Shown: one piece after another, positions 15,038 to 22,836 of the stretch | Numbering within the stretch: the first letter of the stretch is position 1 | Layout: each line of letters starts with the position of its first letter | From: DATBLE01 sp963837265 | GTDB taxonomy: Bacteria; Actinomycetota; Thermoleophilia; Gaiellales; Gaiellaceae | Direction of reading: 5' to 3' | DNA: 64,000 nucleotides | Assembly: GCA_963837265.1 (NCBI GenBank) | Contig: CAWIMQ010000004.1 | Span: 476,477 to 540,476 of the forward strand | Position numbers and translations under genes: made by a program | Notes under the pieces: generated by a model | Told to the model about the DNA's origin: nothing | What the model saw: the letters and a program-made list of their open reading frames with translations, nothing else | Database searches by the model: none

Positions 15038-16060
15038 GTGCGCTTTCTTCGCGCCCTCACTCCCGGCCGGCTGCTCGGGGCCGGGCTCGGCCTGCTGCTC
15101 GCCACCGCGGCGATCCTGTGGGTCGTCCCCTCGGACGAGTACCTCTTCCTCCCCGACCGGGCGCGTCCCGTCGCACCTCTCGTCTCCGTCCAGGGCGGCA
15201 AGAACCCGGTGGGCAAGGGCGGGATCTACTACGACGCGGTGATCGTCCGGCGGGCGAAGCTGTTCGAGCAGCTGTTCCATTTCGTGCATTCCGGCGAGAC
15301 GCTCGTTCCGGCGTCGGCGGTGAACCCGCCCGGAGCGAGCGACAGCCAGACCCGCACGGAGGACCTGCGCGAGATGGCCCGCTCGCAGGACATCGCCGCC
15401 GCGGTCGCGCTGCGGTACCTCGGCTACGACGTCACGCTACACGCCACCGGAGCGCTGGTCACGGAGGTCGTCCCCGGCGCGCCGGCGGCCCGCGCCGGAA
15501 TCCAGCCGACCGAGGTGATCGTCGCCGTGGACGGCAAGCCGGTGCGGGCGAAGAGCGATCTGACGCGGCTGCTCGCGCCTCGTCACCCCGGGGACACCGT
15601 CAGTCTGACGGTCCGCTCCGCGAAGACGCTGCGGACGCTGCGGGTGAGGATGGCGGCCGACCCGACCGATCCGAAGCGCGCCGTTGTCGGCGTCTTCGTC
15701 GCGCAGGCCACCGACTTCAAGCTGCCCGTCTCGGTGCACATCGACACCGGGTCGATCGGAGGGCCGTCCGCCGGGCTTGCCTTCGCGCTGGACGTGCTCG
15801 AGGAGCTCGGCCACCGCGTCTCGCGCGGCTACAGGGTCGCGGCCACCGGCGAGCTGGAGGCGGACGGCAAGCTCGTGCCGATCGGCGGGGTCAAGCAGAA
15901 GGCGATCGGCGTGCGCCGGGCGGGGGTGGACGTCTTCCTTGTGCCTGCTGGGGATAACGCAAAAGAGGCCCGCAAGTACGCAGGCCCCGTCCGGGTGATT
16001 CCTGTGGAGAGTTTTCGACAGGCGTTGCGCGCTCTGGCAACATTGCCCCCGAAGCGGTGA
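15038..16060 (+). CDS. Lon-like membrane-anchored protease with PDZ domain (YlbL family)
   Basis: A 340-residue protein: an N-terminal signal-anchor helix (LLGAGLGLLLATAAILWVV, about residues 12-30), an extracytoplasmic linker, a PDZ domain around residues 140-200 (VVPGAPAARAGIQPTEVI) and a C-terminal S16 Lon proteolytic domain. The catalytic Ser is in IGGPSAGLAFAL and the Lys in GGVKQKAIGVRRAG. There is no ATPase domain, as in the actinobacterial/Firmicute YlbL-type proteins, so substrates are presumably threaded differently. GTG 15038 follows AGAGG; longer reading frames upstream translate the repeat block and are artefacts. Confidence 0.88.
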   Translation: MRFLRALTPGRLLGAGLGLLLATAAILWVVPSDEYLFLPDRARPVAPLVSVQGGKNPVGKGGIYYDAVIVRRAKLFEQLFHFVHSGETLVPASAVNPPGASDSQTRTEDLREMARSQDIAAAVALRYLGYDVTLHATGALVTEVVPGAPAARAGIQPTEVIVAVDGKPVRAKSDLTRLLAPRHPGDTVSLTVRSAKTLRTLRVRMAADPTDPKRAVVGVFVAQATDFKLPVSVHIDTGSIGGPSAGLAFALDVLEELGHRVSRGYRVAATGELEADGKLVPIGGVKQKAIGVRRAGVDVFLVPAGDNAKEARKYAGPVRVIPVESFRQALRALATLPPKR

Positions 16061-16198
16061 AAACGCTGCAAATCGGCGGTTTTGAATCGTCCGCAAAGAG
16101 CAGGTTTTTCGCAGCCGACCCCCTTGCGCCGTGCCCTCACCGTCCTAAGATCGCTGCCTGGCAACCGTTATCCGGGGGAAACCGCGAGAGGGGTACCT

Positions 16199-16387
16199 AT
16201 GGGCAAGCGCATCGACGTGAGCTGCGAGGACTGCTACTTCCACAAGGCAGGACTCTGCGCGCTGGTCCTCGAGTCGCCTTGCCCCACCTTCCGCAACGCC
16301 GATCGCGGCGTGCTCGTCAAGCCGCTGCAGCCGCAGCTGGTTCCCCGGCCGGTGAGCGCATTCGCACAAGCGGTGGCGGCCGCATAG
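16199..16387 (+). CDS. Small Cys-rich conserved protein
   Basis: A 62-residue soluble protein starting MGKRIDVSCEDCYFHKAG at ATG 16199 behind a good ribosome binding site (GAGAGGGG). Four Cys (CEDC, LCAL, SPCPTF) in the first 30 residues suggest a metal site. The rest is unremarkable. It lies 138 nt after the Lon-like gene and 10 nt before a LapA-like membrane protein. I do not recognise a named family. Confidence 0.65.
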   Translation: MGKRIDVSCEDCYFHKAGLCALVLESPCPTFRNADRGVLVKPLQPQLVPRPVSAFAQAVAAA

Positions 16388-16397
16388 GATCTGGGCC

Positions 16398-16781
16398 GTG
16401 AGCGCCCCTGAGCCGCCGGGCCCGGGCACCCCGGAGCCGCAACCACCTTCGCAGCAGGCCGCCGCCGGGCAACCGCAGGCGCCTCTGCCGCGGACGAAGC
16501 AGCCCTCGGACTGGCAGCCGGCCCTCTACCTGAAGATCGGCCTCCTCCTCCTGGCGATCGGCTACTCGATCGCCTTCGTGGTCGAGAACAGCAAGCAGAT
16601 CAAGATCCACTTCGTCTTCGCGACCGCGAAGGTGCACCTGATCTGGGAGATCCTGCTGCTGCTGGCGGTCGGGCTCGTCGGGGGCGTGCTGATCTCGCAG
16701 CTATACCGTCACCGGCGCGCCTCGAAGCTCGCGAAGAAGGGCCGCAAGCCGCGCGACTCCGGCTCGAACGTCCGCAACTGA
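16398..16781 (+). CDS. LapA/DUF1049-like small membrane protein
   Basis: A 127-residue protein with a Pro/Gln-rich N-terminus (about 40 residues), two transmembrane helices (IGLLLLAIGYSIAFVVENSK and WEILLLLAVGLVGGVLIS) and a basic C-terminal tail (RHRRASKLAKKGRK). The short loop KQIKIHFVFATAKVHL between the helices is the signature of LapA domain proteins, linked in other bacteria to envelope assembly. GTG 16398 is ten bases after the preceding small gene. The 3-prime end overlaps the convergent aminotransferase gene by 81 nt. Confidence 0.75.
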   Translation: MSAPEPPGPGTPEPQPPSQQAAAGQPQAPLPRTKQPSDWQPALYLKIGLLLLAIGYSIAFVVENSKQIKIHFVFATAKVHLIWEILLLLAVGLVGGVLISQLYRHRRASKLAKKGRKPRDSGSNVRN

Positions 16782-17792
16782 CACGTAGCTGTAGGCGAGC
16801 CGCGCGGATTCGGTGCCGCCTCGACCGGGCGGGAAGAAGTCGCCGCCCTTGACGAACGTCACTCCGTGCGCCGCTGCAGCCCCGAGCAGGGCGGCCGCAT
16901 CGGTGCCGGCGGGGAGGTCGAGCCAGGTGAAGTAACCGCCCTGCGGCCGGCTCCATGCCGCCCCGGCGGGAAGCTCGGCCTCGAAGGCGGCGAGCATCGC
17001 GTCGCGGCGCTCGCGCAGGAGGCCGGCGACGCGCTCGACGTTCGGCTCCAGCCGGCCACGGGCGAGAAACTCGAGCACGGTCGCCTGCGGAAGAAGGGCC
17101 GGCGTCAGGTAGGTCTGGACGGCGAGTGCCTCCAGGCGGCCGATCAGGTCGGAGGCGCCGACCAGGTAGCCGACCCGGAGCCCGGGCGCGACGATCTTCG
17201 AGAACGAGAAGGAGTAGACGACCCCCTCGCCCCCGGCCAGCTCGAAGATGGTGGGGAGGCGATCGCCCTCGAAGCGGACGAGGGAGTACGGGTCGTCCTC
17301 CAGCACGAGCAGCTGCCCGGAGCGCGCCTGCTCGGCGACGACGCGACGGCGCTCGAGCGACAGCGTGCGGCCGGTCGGGTTCTGGAAGGTCGGAATCGTG
17401 TAGAGGAACGCGGCCGGCCGGTCGAGCCGGTCCGGATCGAGGCCGTCGTCGTCGACCGGGACGGGACACGGCTCGCCGTGGTGGCGGGCGATGATGTGGA
17501 GAGCGCGGTCGTAGGTCGGCGCCTCGACCAGCACGCGCGACCTCTTCTCGAGCAGGAGCGCCGCGAGCAGGGACAGTCCCTGGAGCGAGCCGTTCGTGAG
17601 CAGCACCTGGGACGGCTCCACTCGGTGGTGCTCTGCGACCCACTCGCGGAGTGGCGCGTACCCGGCGACGGGGCCGTAGTTGAGGATCGTCGCCCCGTCA
17701 CGCTCGAGCGCGGCCCGGGCGCAGTCGGCAAGCTCCTCGACGGGAAGGAACTCGGGCGCCGGCACGCCGCGGGCGAACGAGATCGTCGCCAT
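16701..17792 (-). CDS. PLP-dependent aminotransferase (class I/II, LysN/MocR-like fold)
   Basis: A 363-residue fold-type I aminotransferase. Visible motifs are NYGPVAGYAPLREWVAEHH, LLTNGSLQGLSLLAALL, PTFQNPTGRTLSLERR, the cofactor-phenol Asp in LLVLEDDPYSLVRFEG, and the Schiff-base Lys in SFSFSKIVAPGLRVGY; an Arg in the C-terminal region would bind the substrate carboxylate. This subgroup includes 2-aminoadipate and aromatic/branched-chain aminotransferases, so the substrate cannot be set. ATG 17792 is used; no neighbour suggests a pathway. Confidence 0.85.
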   Translation of the reverse strand: MATISFARGVPAPEFLPVEELADCARAALERDGATILNYGPVAGYAPLREWVAEHHRVEPSQVLLTNGSLQGLSLLAALLLEKRSRVLVEAPTYDRALHIIARHHGEPCPVPVDDDGLDPDRLDRPAAFLYTIPTFQNPTGRTLSLERRRVVAEQARSGQLLVLEDDPYSLVRFEGDRLPTIFELAGGEGVVYSFSFSKIVAPGLRVGYLVGASDLIGRLEALAVQTYLTPALLPQATVLEFLARGRLEPNVERVAGLLRERRDAMLAAFEAELPAGAAWSRPQGGYFTWLDLPAGTDAAALLGAAAAHGVTFVKGGDFFPPGRGGTESARLAYSYVSVADVRAGVARLAALLRELRGAPVTV

Positions 17793-17921
17793 CCGGCAAG
17801 TCTAGATGCCGGTTCGGGACCCAGCGGTTCGATGCTCCGCATCGGGCGCAGCGGCAACGCACGCGCCGCGCCGATCCTCGCCTCCGGCCGGTGCCGGGCC
17901 CTCGCCCGGCTGTCGCGAGCA

Positions 17922-18012
17922 CACCCCCACCCTTGGGTGGGGGTGAGCCCCTGTCCCTCGCCGGCGACGATACCGGCCTCGGGCATACGTGTCCGTGCCG
18001 ATTGTGCGTCGA
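17922..18012. repeat. Dispersed hairpin repeat (copy A)
   Basis: An 11-bp-stem hairpin (CACCCCCACCC at 17922-17932, GGGTGGGGGTG at 17935-17945) is followed by GGCGACGATACCGG (17963-17976) and ACGTGTCCGTGCCGATT (17987-18003). The same three parts recur at 43392-43472, with the latter two 24 bp apart at both sites. It lies in the 260-bp gap between the aminotransferase and the sucD end, where it could serve as a terminator for sucD. No gene is visible in that gap. Confidence 0.8.
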
Positions 18013-18052
18013 GAGGAGCGGGGGTCTCGCCGGTCGTCGGCCGCGGGCCGGC

Positions 18053-18925
18053 TCAGCCGGCGACGACCGCGGCCGCGATCTGCGCGGCTTCCGTCGGCGA
18101 CGTGCCGACCCGCACGCCGCTGGCCTCGAGAGCTTCCTTCTTCGCCGCTGCCGTCCCGGACGAGCCGGTGATGATCGCGCCCGCGTGGCCCATCGTCTTC
18201 CCCGGCGGTGCGCTGAACCCGGCGATGTACGCGACCACCGGCTTCGACATCTCGGCGGCGATGTACTGCGCCGCCTTCTCCTCCTCGTCGCCGCCGATCT
18301 CGCCGACCATGACGACGACCTCGGTCTCATCGTCCCCCTCGAACTTCGCCAGCACGTCGATGAAGGACGAGCCGACGACCGGGTCGCCGCCGATCCCGAC
18401 GATCGTCGAGTTGCCGAGCCCGAGCCCGGTCAGCTCGTGACCGATCTGGTACGTCAGCGTCCCCGACCGGGAGACGAGCCCGATCGAGCCCTCGCTGAAG
18501 ATCTCCGCGGGGATGATCCCGACGTTCGCCTTGCCCGGGGAGAGGGCGCCCGGACAGTTCGGGCCGAGCATGGTCACTCCCCGCGGGCGGATGTAGTTGT
18601 AGACGCGGAGCATCTCGTGCGCGGGCAGCCCCTCGGCGACGCAGACCACCGTGCCGATCCCGGCGTCGACCGCTTCGTAGATCGCGTCGGACGCGAACCG
18701 CGCGGGCACGAAGACCATCGCCGTGTTCGCGCCCGTCTCGGCGACCGCGCCCGCGACCGTGTCGAAGACGGGCACGCCCTCGACGTCCTGGCCGCCCTTG
18801 CCCGGAGTGACGCCGGCGACCAGCCGGGTCCCGTACGCGCGGTTGCGCAGCCCGTGGAACGAGCCCTCGCGCCCGGTCAGCCCCTGGACGACGAGCCTCG
18901 TGTCGCGGTCGACGATGATCGCCAC
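18053..18925 (-). CDS. sucD: Succinyl-CoA synthetase alpha subunit
   Basis: A 290-residue subunit holding CoA and the phospho-histidine. It has VVQGLTGREGSFHGLRNRAYG (CoA-binding domain), MLGPNCPGALSPGKANVG, SRSGTLTYQIGHELT and the phosphorylated His in TMGHAGAIITG. GTG 18925 overlaps the preceding methyltransferase stop by one base (TAGTG), so expression is coupled to the sucC-methyltransferase pair. A dispersed hairpin about 110 nt after the stop may end transcription. Confidence 0.93.
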   Translation of the reverse strand: MAIIVDRDTRLVVQGLTGREGSFHGLRNRAYGTRLVAGVTPGKGGQDVEGVPVFDTVAGAVAETGANTAMVFVPARFASDAIYEAVDAGIGTVVCVAEGLPAHEMLRVYNYIRPRGVTMLGPNCPGALSPGKANVGIIPAEIFSEGSIGLVSRSGTLTYQIGHELTGLGLGNSTIVGIGGDPVVGSSFIDVLAKFEGDDETEVVVMVGEIGGDEEEKAAQYIAAEMSKPVVAYIAGFSAPPGKTMGHAGAIITGSSGTAAAKKEALEASGVRVGTSPTEAAQIAAAVVAG

Positions 18926-19662
18926 TAGCTCTTCGCACCCCTGAGCACGATTCGGTCCAGCGTGATCCAGCCGTCCTCGATCCGATCCCCCGCCAGTTGA
19001 CGGACCCGCGCGGCCGCCTCGCCGGCGCAGCCTGCCCGATCGAGCCACGGCTCGAGCTCGACCCGATGCGCGAAGACGCGAACGTCCTCGACGCGGAGCC
19101 CAGCCTCCTCGAACATCCTCCGCCACTCCTCCTCCGAATGACAGCGGACGTGCGACGGGTCGCGGATGCGCTCGGCTTCCTCGAGCGCCTCGCCGCCGTA
19201 GCGGTTGTCGACGACGAGCACGCTCCGGCGCGCGACCCGTGCCATCTCCTGTACCGCGAGCGGAGCGTCGCCGAAGTGGTGCGCGGCGATCCGGCAGGCG
19301 ACGACGTCGAAGCTGCGGTCGGCGAAGGGAAGCTCCTCGCCCCGGCAGACGACATCCGGCTGCATCCCCGGCGCCGCGTCGGTGGTCACGACGTTCAGCC
19401 CGGCCTCGCGGAGCCGCCGCGCGACATGGCCCCCACCGGTGGCGACGTCGAGCGCGGTCGCCGCGCCGGCCGCCCACTCGACGATCAGGTCGAGGTCGGG
19501 CCCTTGACTGTGGGCTGCGCTCTCACGGTACGCCTGGGCCCGTGAAGACCAGATGTCTTCTCCGGTCAAATGGCCGAAGGTGACGTCTTGGGCGTCACGA
19601 CATCGCCTCGCACCAAGGCCGACAGCTTCGCTGTCGCCTTTGTACTCAGCTTCGTCTCTCAT
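18925..19662 (-). CDS. SAM-dependent methyltransferase inserted between sucC and sucD
   Basis: A 245-residue class I methyltransferase with the glycine-rich SAM loop DVATGGGHVARRLREAG (near residue 90), VVTTDAAPGMQ, and ELPFADRSFDVVACRIAAHHF typical of Methyltransf_11 proteins. It starts at an ATGA overlap with the sucC stop and ends on the sucD start. The first 40 residues (MRDEAEYKGDSEAVGLG...) are encoded partly by a perfect hairpin CGACAGC-GAA-GCTGTCG and do not look like the family, which normally begins near IWSSRAQAYRES; a short insertion upstream of the original start is possible. Substrate unknown; the tight coupling with succinyl-CoA synthetase is odd. Confidence 0.82.
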   Translation of the reverse strand: MRDEAEYKGDSEAVGLGARRCRDAQDVTFGHLTGEDIWSSRAQAYRESAAHSQGPDLDLIVEWAAGAATALDVATGGGHVARRLREAGLNVVTTDAAPGMQPDVVCRGEELPFADRSFDVVACRIAAHHFGDAPLAVQEMARVARRSVLVVDNRYGGEALEEAERIRDPSHVRCHSEEEWRRMFEEAGLRVEDVRVFAHRVELEPWLDRAGCAGEAAARVRQLAGDRIEDGWITLDRIVLRGAKS

Positions 19663-20801
19663 CTGGCCAGCTCCACGGCCCGCGTGGCAGCAGCCAGCAT
19701 CGTCGGCTCCACGTGCAGGTTCGGCGGCGCCGCCTCGGCCAGCAGCCGGCGCGCCTCCTCCGCGTTCGTGCCGTCCAGCCGGACGACGATCGGGTGGCCG
19801 ATCTGGAGCTGCCCGAGCGCCTGGAGGATGCCCCGAGCGACCTCGTCGCAGCGGGTGATCCCGCCGAAGACGTTGAAGAAGATCGCCTTCACCTGCGGGT
19901 CGCCGGTGATGATCTCGAGCGCGTCGACCACCCCCTGCGCGTCGCCGCCGCCGCCGAGGTCGCAGAAGTTCGCCGCCCGCCCCCCGACCAGCGCGATCAC
20001 GTCCAGCGTGGACATGACGAGGCCCGCGCCGTTGCCGAGCACGCCGATGTCCCCGTCCAGCTTCACGTACGTGACGCCGCGCTCGCGCGCGGCGCGCTCC
20101 TCCGGCGGGTATGCCTCCGGGTCGCGCATCTCCGCGACCTCGCGGTGCTTGAAGAGCGCGTTGTCGTCGACCGTGAGCTTCGCGTCGAGCGCCTTCACCT
20201 CGCCCGCGGGCGTGACGATCAACGGGTTGATCTCGCAGAGCATCGCATCGAAGCCGACGAACGCCTCGTACAGGCTCCCGACGATCCCGGCGATCTGCTT
20301 CTGCTCGTCCTGATCCTCCACGCCTGCGCCGTAGATCAGCGCCCGCGCCTGCCACGGCTGGAAGCCCTCGAACGGGTCGACGTGCAGCCGGACCAGCGCC
20401 TCCGGCGAGGACGCCGCCACCTCCTCGATGTCCACGCCGCCCTGCGTCGTGAACATGAACAGCGGCTGCTTCGCGCCCCGGTCGAAGGTGACCGACAGGT
20501 AGTACTCCTTCGCGATCTCCGAGGCCCTCTCGATCCACAGCTTGCGGACGAGGTGGCCGCGGATGTCGAGGCCGAGGATGTCGCGTGCGCGAGCCTCCGA
20601 CTCGTCCGGGCCTTCGGCGAGCTTGACTCCGCCTGCCTTGCCCCGCCCGCCCGTCAGCACCTGCGCCTTGACGACGACCGGGCCCCCGAGCTCCTCGGCC
20701 GCCGCCCGCGCCTCCTCGGGCGTGGTCGCAAGGCGGCCCTCCGACACGGGGATCCCGACGCGGCGAAAGAGCTCCTTGCCCTGGTACTCGTAGAGGTCCA
20801 A
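19659..20801 (-). CDS. sucC: Succinyl-CoA synthetase beta subunit
   Basis: A 380-residue ATP-grasp subunit that binds nucleotide and completes the succinyl-CoA/succinate conversion with SucD. It opens LYEYQGKELFRRVGIPV, has VVKAQVLTGGRGKAGGVKLA, EINPLIVTPAGEVKALDAK (Mg-nucleotide site), NGAGLVMSTLDVI and FFNVFGGITRCDEVARG. It starts at a TTG (20801). The gene is first in a sucC-methyltransferase-sucD operon. Confidence 0.93.
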   Translation of the reverse strand: MDLYEYQGKELFRRVGIPVSEGRLATTPEEARAAAEELGGPVVVKAQVLTGGRGKAGGVKLAEGPDESEARARDILGLDIRGHLVRKLWIERASEIAKEYYLSVTFDRGAKQPLFMFTTQGGVDIEEVAASSPEALVRLHVDPFEGFQPWQARALIYGAGVEDQDEQKQIAGIVGSLYEAFVGFDAMLCEINPLIVTPAGEVKALDAKLTVDDNALFKHREVAEMRDPEAYPPEERAARERGVTYVKLDGDIGVLGNGAGLVMSTLDVIALVGGRAANFCDLGGGGDAQGVVDALEIITGDPQVKAIFFNVFGGITRCDEVARGILQALGQLQIGHPIVVRLDGTNAEEARRLLAEAAPPNLHVEPTMLAAATRAVELAR

Positions 20802-20874
20802 GCCGCAGGCGAGCCTAGATGATCGCCCGGAACGTCGTCGACCGATCGTCTGCCGTCAACTCGGAACCCGTCGA

Positions 20875-21789
20875 TCAGTCGACGAGCGCCCGGAACCGCG
20901 GGTGATCGGCGATCGCGGCGAGGTCCCCGTCGAGGGCCGCGCTCGCGCGCAGGCCCGGATCGAGCTCGAGCGCGCGGCCGAAGTGCCCGAGCGCCTCCCC
21001 GGTCTGGCCGGCGAGCGACTCGAAGCAGGCGAGGTCGTAGAGCAGCACCGCGCTCTCGCCGCGGGCCTCGAGAGCGGCGTGCAGGACGGCGGCACCTTCC
21101 GCGTATCGGCCGGGCGCGTGGAAGGCCGTCGCCCGGCGAAGGGCGTCCCAGACCAGGTGGATCCCCAGCAACCGCCGCAGCTCGGCGATCGGTGTCTCGT
21201 GATCCTCGACCCGCAGCTCGCACGTCCGGTCGATCCGCTCGCGCGACTCCGCGGCCGCGCCGGCGCGCTCGACGACGATCGCCGCCGACTGCTGCCCGCG
21301 CGAGTCGCCGCCCGCCGCCTGCCCCGCCTCGAGCGCGGAGACGAGGCGCTCGGCGAGCGAGCCGGAGGTCTCGAGAAACGCACGCTCCATCTCTGTGACC
21401 ACCGCCTCGCCGGCGAGGATGTTCCCCTGGACGGCATAGCCCTCCCCGGTCCGGTGCCCTGCCCACGCGAGGCACTCGGCGCCCGTGTGGGAGGTTGCCC
21501 GGCCGTCCGCCGCGACCACGCCGAGTTGACGCGACTCGCGTGCCCCGTCGCTTCCCAGCGCACGCTCGATCGCCTCCGCCGGGCCGAGGCCCTGCTCGAG
21601 CAGGGCGAGGATCTCGGGCCCGTAGGCCGCGACGCCGGCCGCCTGGGTCGCCACCGCCCCCACCTCCGCCTTCGCCCACGGTACGACCGAGCCGACGGCG
21701 AAGTAGCGCGACTGCACCGCGCACCCGACCTCACCGGCGGTCGGGTCGGCCGCGCAGATCGAGAAGGTCCCGCGTACGTTCGAGCGCAC
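20875..21789 (-). CDS. DUF1028 protein with C-terminal TPR-like region
   Basis: A 304-residue protein. The N-terminal about 215 residues match DUF1028 (an Ntn-hydrolase-like fold): TFSICAADPTAGEVGCAVQS, AVGSVVPWAKAEVGAVATQ, YAVQGNILAGEAVV. The C-terminal 90 residues are helical repeats (ALLYDLACFESLAGQTGEAL, GHFGRALELDPGLRASA) resembling tetratricopeptides. It starts at GTG 21789 and diverges from the ABC exporter with only 36 bp between. No function can be assigned beyond the fold family. Confidence 0.8.
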   Translation of the reverse strand: MRSNVRGTFSICAADPTAGEVGCAVQSRYFAVGSVVPWAKAEVGAVATQAAGVAAYGPEILALLEQGLGPAEAIERALGSDGARESRQLGVVAADGRATSHTGAECLAWAGHRTGEGYAVQGNILAGEAVVTEMERAFLETSGSLAERLVSALEAGQAAGGDSRGQQSAAIVVERAGAAAESRERIDRTCELRVEDHETPIAELRRLLGIHLVWDALRRATAFHAPGRYAEGAAVLHAALEARGESAVLLYDLACFESLAGQTGEALGHFGRALELDPGLRASAALDGDLAAIADHPRFRALVD

Positions 21790-21825
21790 GCGGCCAGCCT
21801 AGCCACGACCGGTACGCTCGGGAAC

Positions 21826-22782
21826 GTGGAAGCGATCGTCGTCGAGGGGCTCGAGAAGCGGTACAAGGACGTGCACGCGCTCGCCGGGATCTCCTTCTCC
21901 GTGCGGGCGGGCGAGGTGTTCGCGCTCCTCGGGCCGAACGGCGCCGGGAAGTCGACGACCGTGCGGATCCTCAGCACGCTCACCCGGCCGGACGCCGGGC
22001 GCGCGGAGATCGCCGGCCACGACGTCCGGCGCGAGCCCGGCGCGGTCCGGCGGACGATCGGCTACGTGCCGCAGGACTCGGGCGTCGACCAGTACGGCAC
22101 CGGCCGCGAGAACCTGATGCTTCAGGGACGCGTCCAGGGCCTGGGCGGCACCGAGCTCCGCGCGCGCGTCGGCCGCCTGCTCGAGCTGGTCGGGATCGCA
22201 GACGCTGCCGACCGCATCGTGCGGACCTACTCGGGCGGCATGCGCCGCCGCCTCGACATCGCGCTCGGCCTCGTCCACCGGCCGCAGGTGCTGTTCCTCG
22301 ACGAGCCGACGACCGGCCTCGACCCCGAGGCCCGCGTCCAGATGTGGGAGGAGGTCGGCCGGCTCGCGCACGAGGAGAAGCTGACGATCCTGCTCACCAC
22401 GCACTACCTCGAGGAGGCGGACCGGCTGGCCGACCGGCTGGCGATCGTCAGCCGGGGGCAGATCGCGGTCGAGGGAACGCCGATCGGGCTGAAGGCGGCG
22501 CTGAGCGGCGACGCCGTCCAGCTCGAGCTCTCGGACGGCCGGATCGACGATGCCCGCGCGGTCGTCGAGCGCCTCGGCGCCACCACCGAGACCGTGATCG
22601 ACGAGCGGACCCTCGTCTCGCGGGTCGAGAACGGCGGCCGCGCGCTTCCGGGGATCCTGTCCGCGCTCGATCAGGAGGGGATCGGCGTCGCGTCGGTGAC
22701 GGTCTCGCGACCGTCCCTCGACGACGTCTACCTCCACCACACGGGCCGCGACTTCGCCGCCGAGGACCGGGGCGATGCCTAG
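21826..22782 (+). CDS. ABC exporter ATPase (DrrA-like)
   Basis: A 318-residue ATP-binding subunit with Walker A GPNGAGKST, Q-loop VPQDSGVDQYGTGRENL, signature YSGGMRRRLDIALGL, Walker B VLFLDEPTTGLDPEA, the H-loop TTHYLEEADRL, and a C-terminal extension ending SVTVSRPSLDDVYLHHTG, as in DrrA/CcmA-type exporters. GTG 21826 is used. The permease follows 54 nt later; then come a small Asp-rich peptide gene and a JmjC oxygenase on the same strand, so the exported substrate may be the product of those two. That link is inference. Confidence 0.9.
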   Translation: MEAIVVEGLEKRYKDVHALAGISFSVRAGEVFALLGPNGAGKSTTVRILSTLTRPDAGRAEIAGHDVRREPGAVRRTIGYVPQDSGVDQYGTGRENLMLQGRVQGLGGTELRARVGRLLELVGIADAADRIVRTYSGGMRRRLDIALGLVHRPQVLFLDEPTTGLDPEARVQMWEEVGRLAHEEKLTILLTTHYLEEADRLADRLAIVSRGQIAVEGTPIGLKAALSGDAVQLELSDGRIDDARAVVERLGATTETVIDERTLVSRVENGGRALPGILSALDQEGIGVASVTVSRPSLDDVYLHHTGRDFAAEDRGDA

Positions 22783-22785
22783 CGC

Positions 22786-22830
22786 GGCGGGACCCATGGT
22801 TCCCCCACGTCCCCCCTTCGAGGAAGGGGG
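22786..22830 (+). promoter_or_regulatory. Two hairpins in the exporter intergenic gap, one covering the permease ribosome binding site
   Basis: A degenerate member of the GGGGGAAACC-CATG-GGTTTCCCCC family (CGGGACCCATGGTTCCCCC) is followed by a perfect 8-bp hairpin CCCCCTTC (22812-22819) / GAAGGGGG (22823-22830). The second arm is the Shine-Dalgarno region of the permease (GTG at 22837), so folding would hide it. Confidence 0.6.
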
Positions 22831-22836
22831 ACGCCT

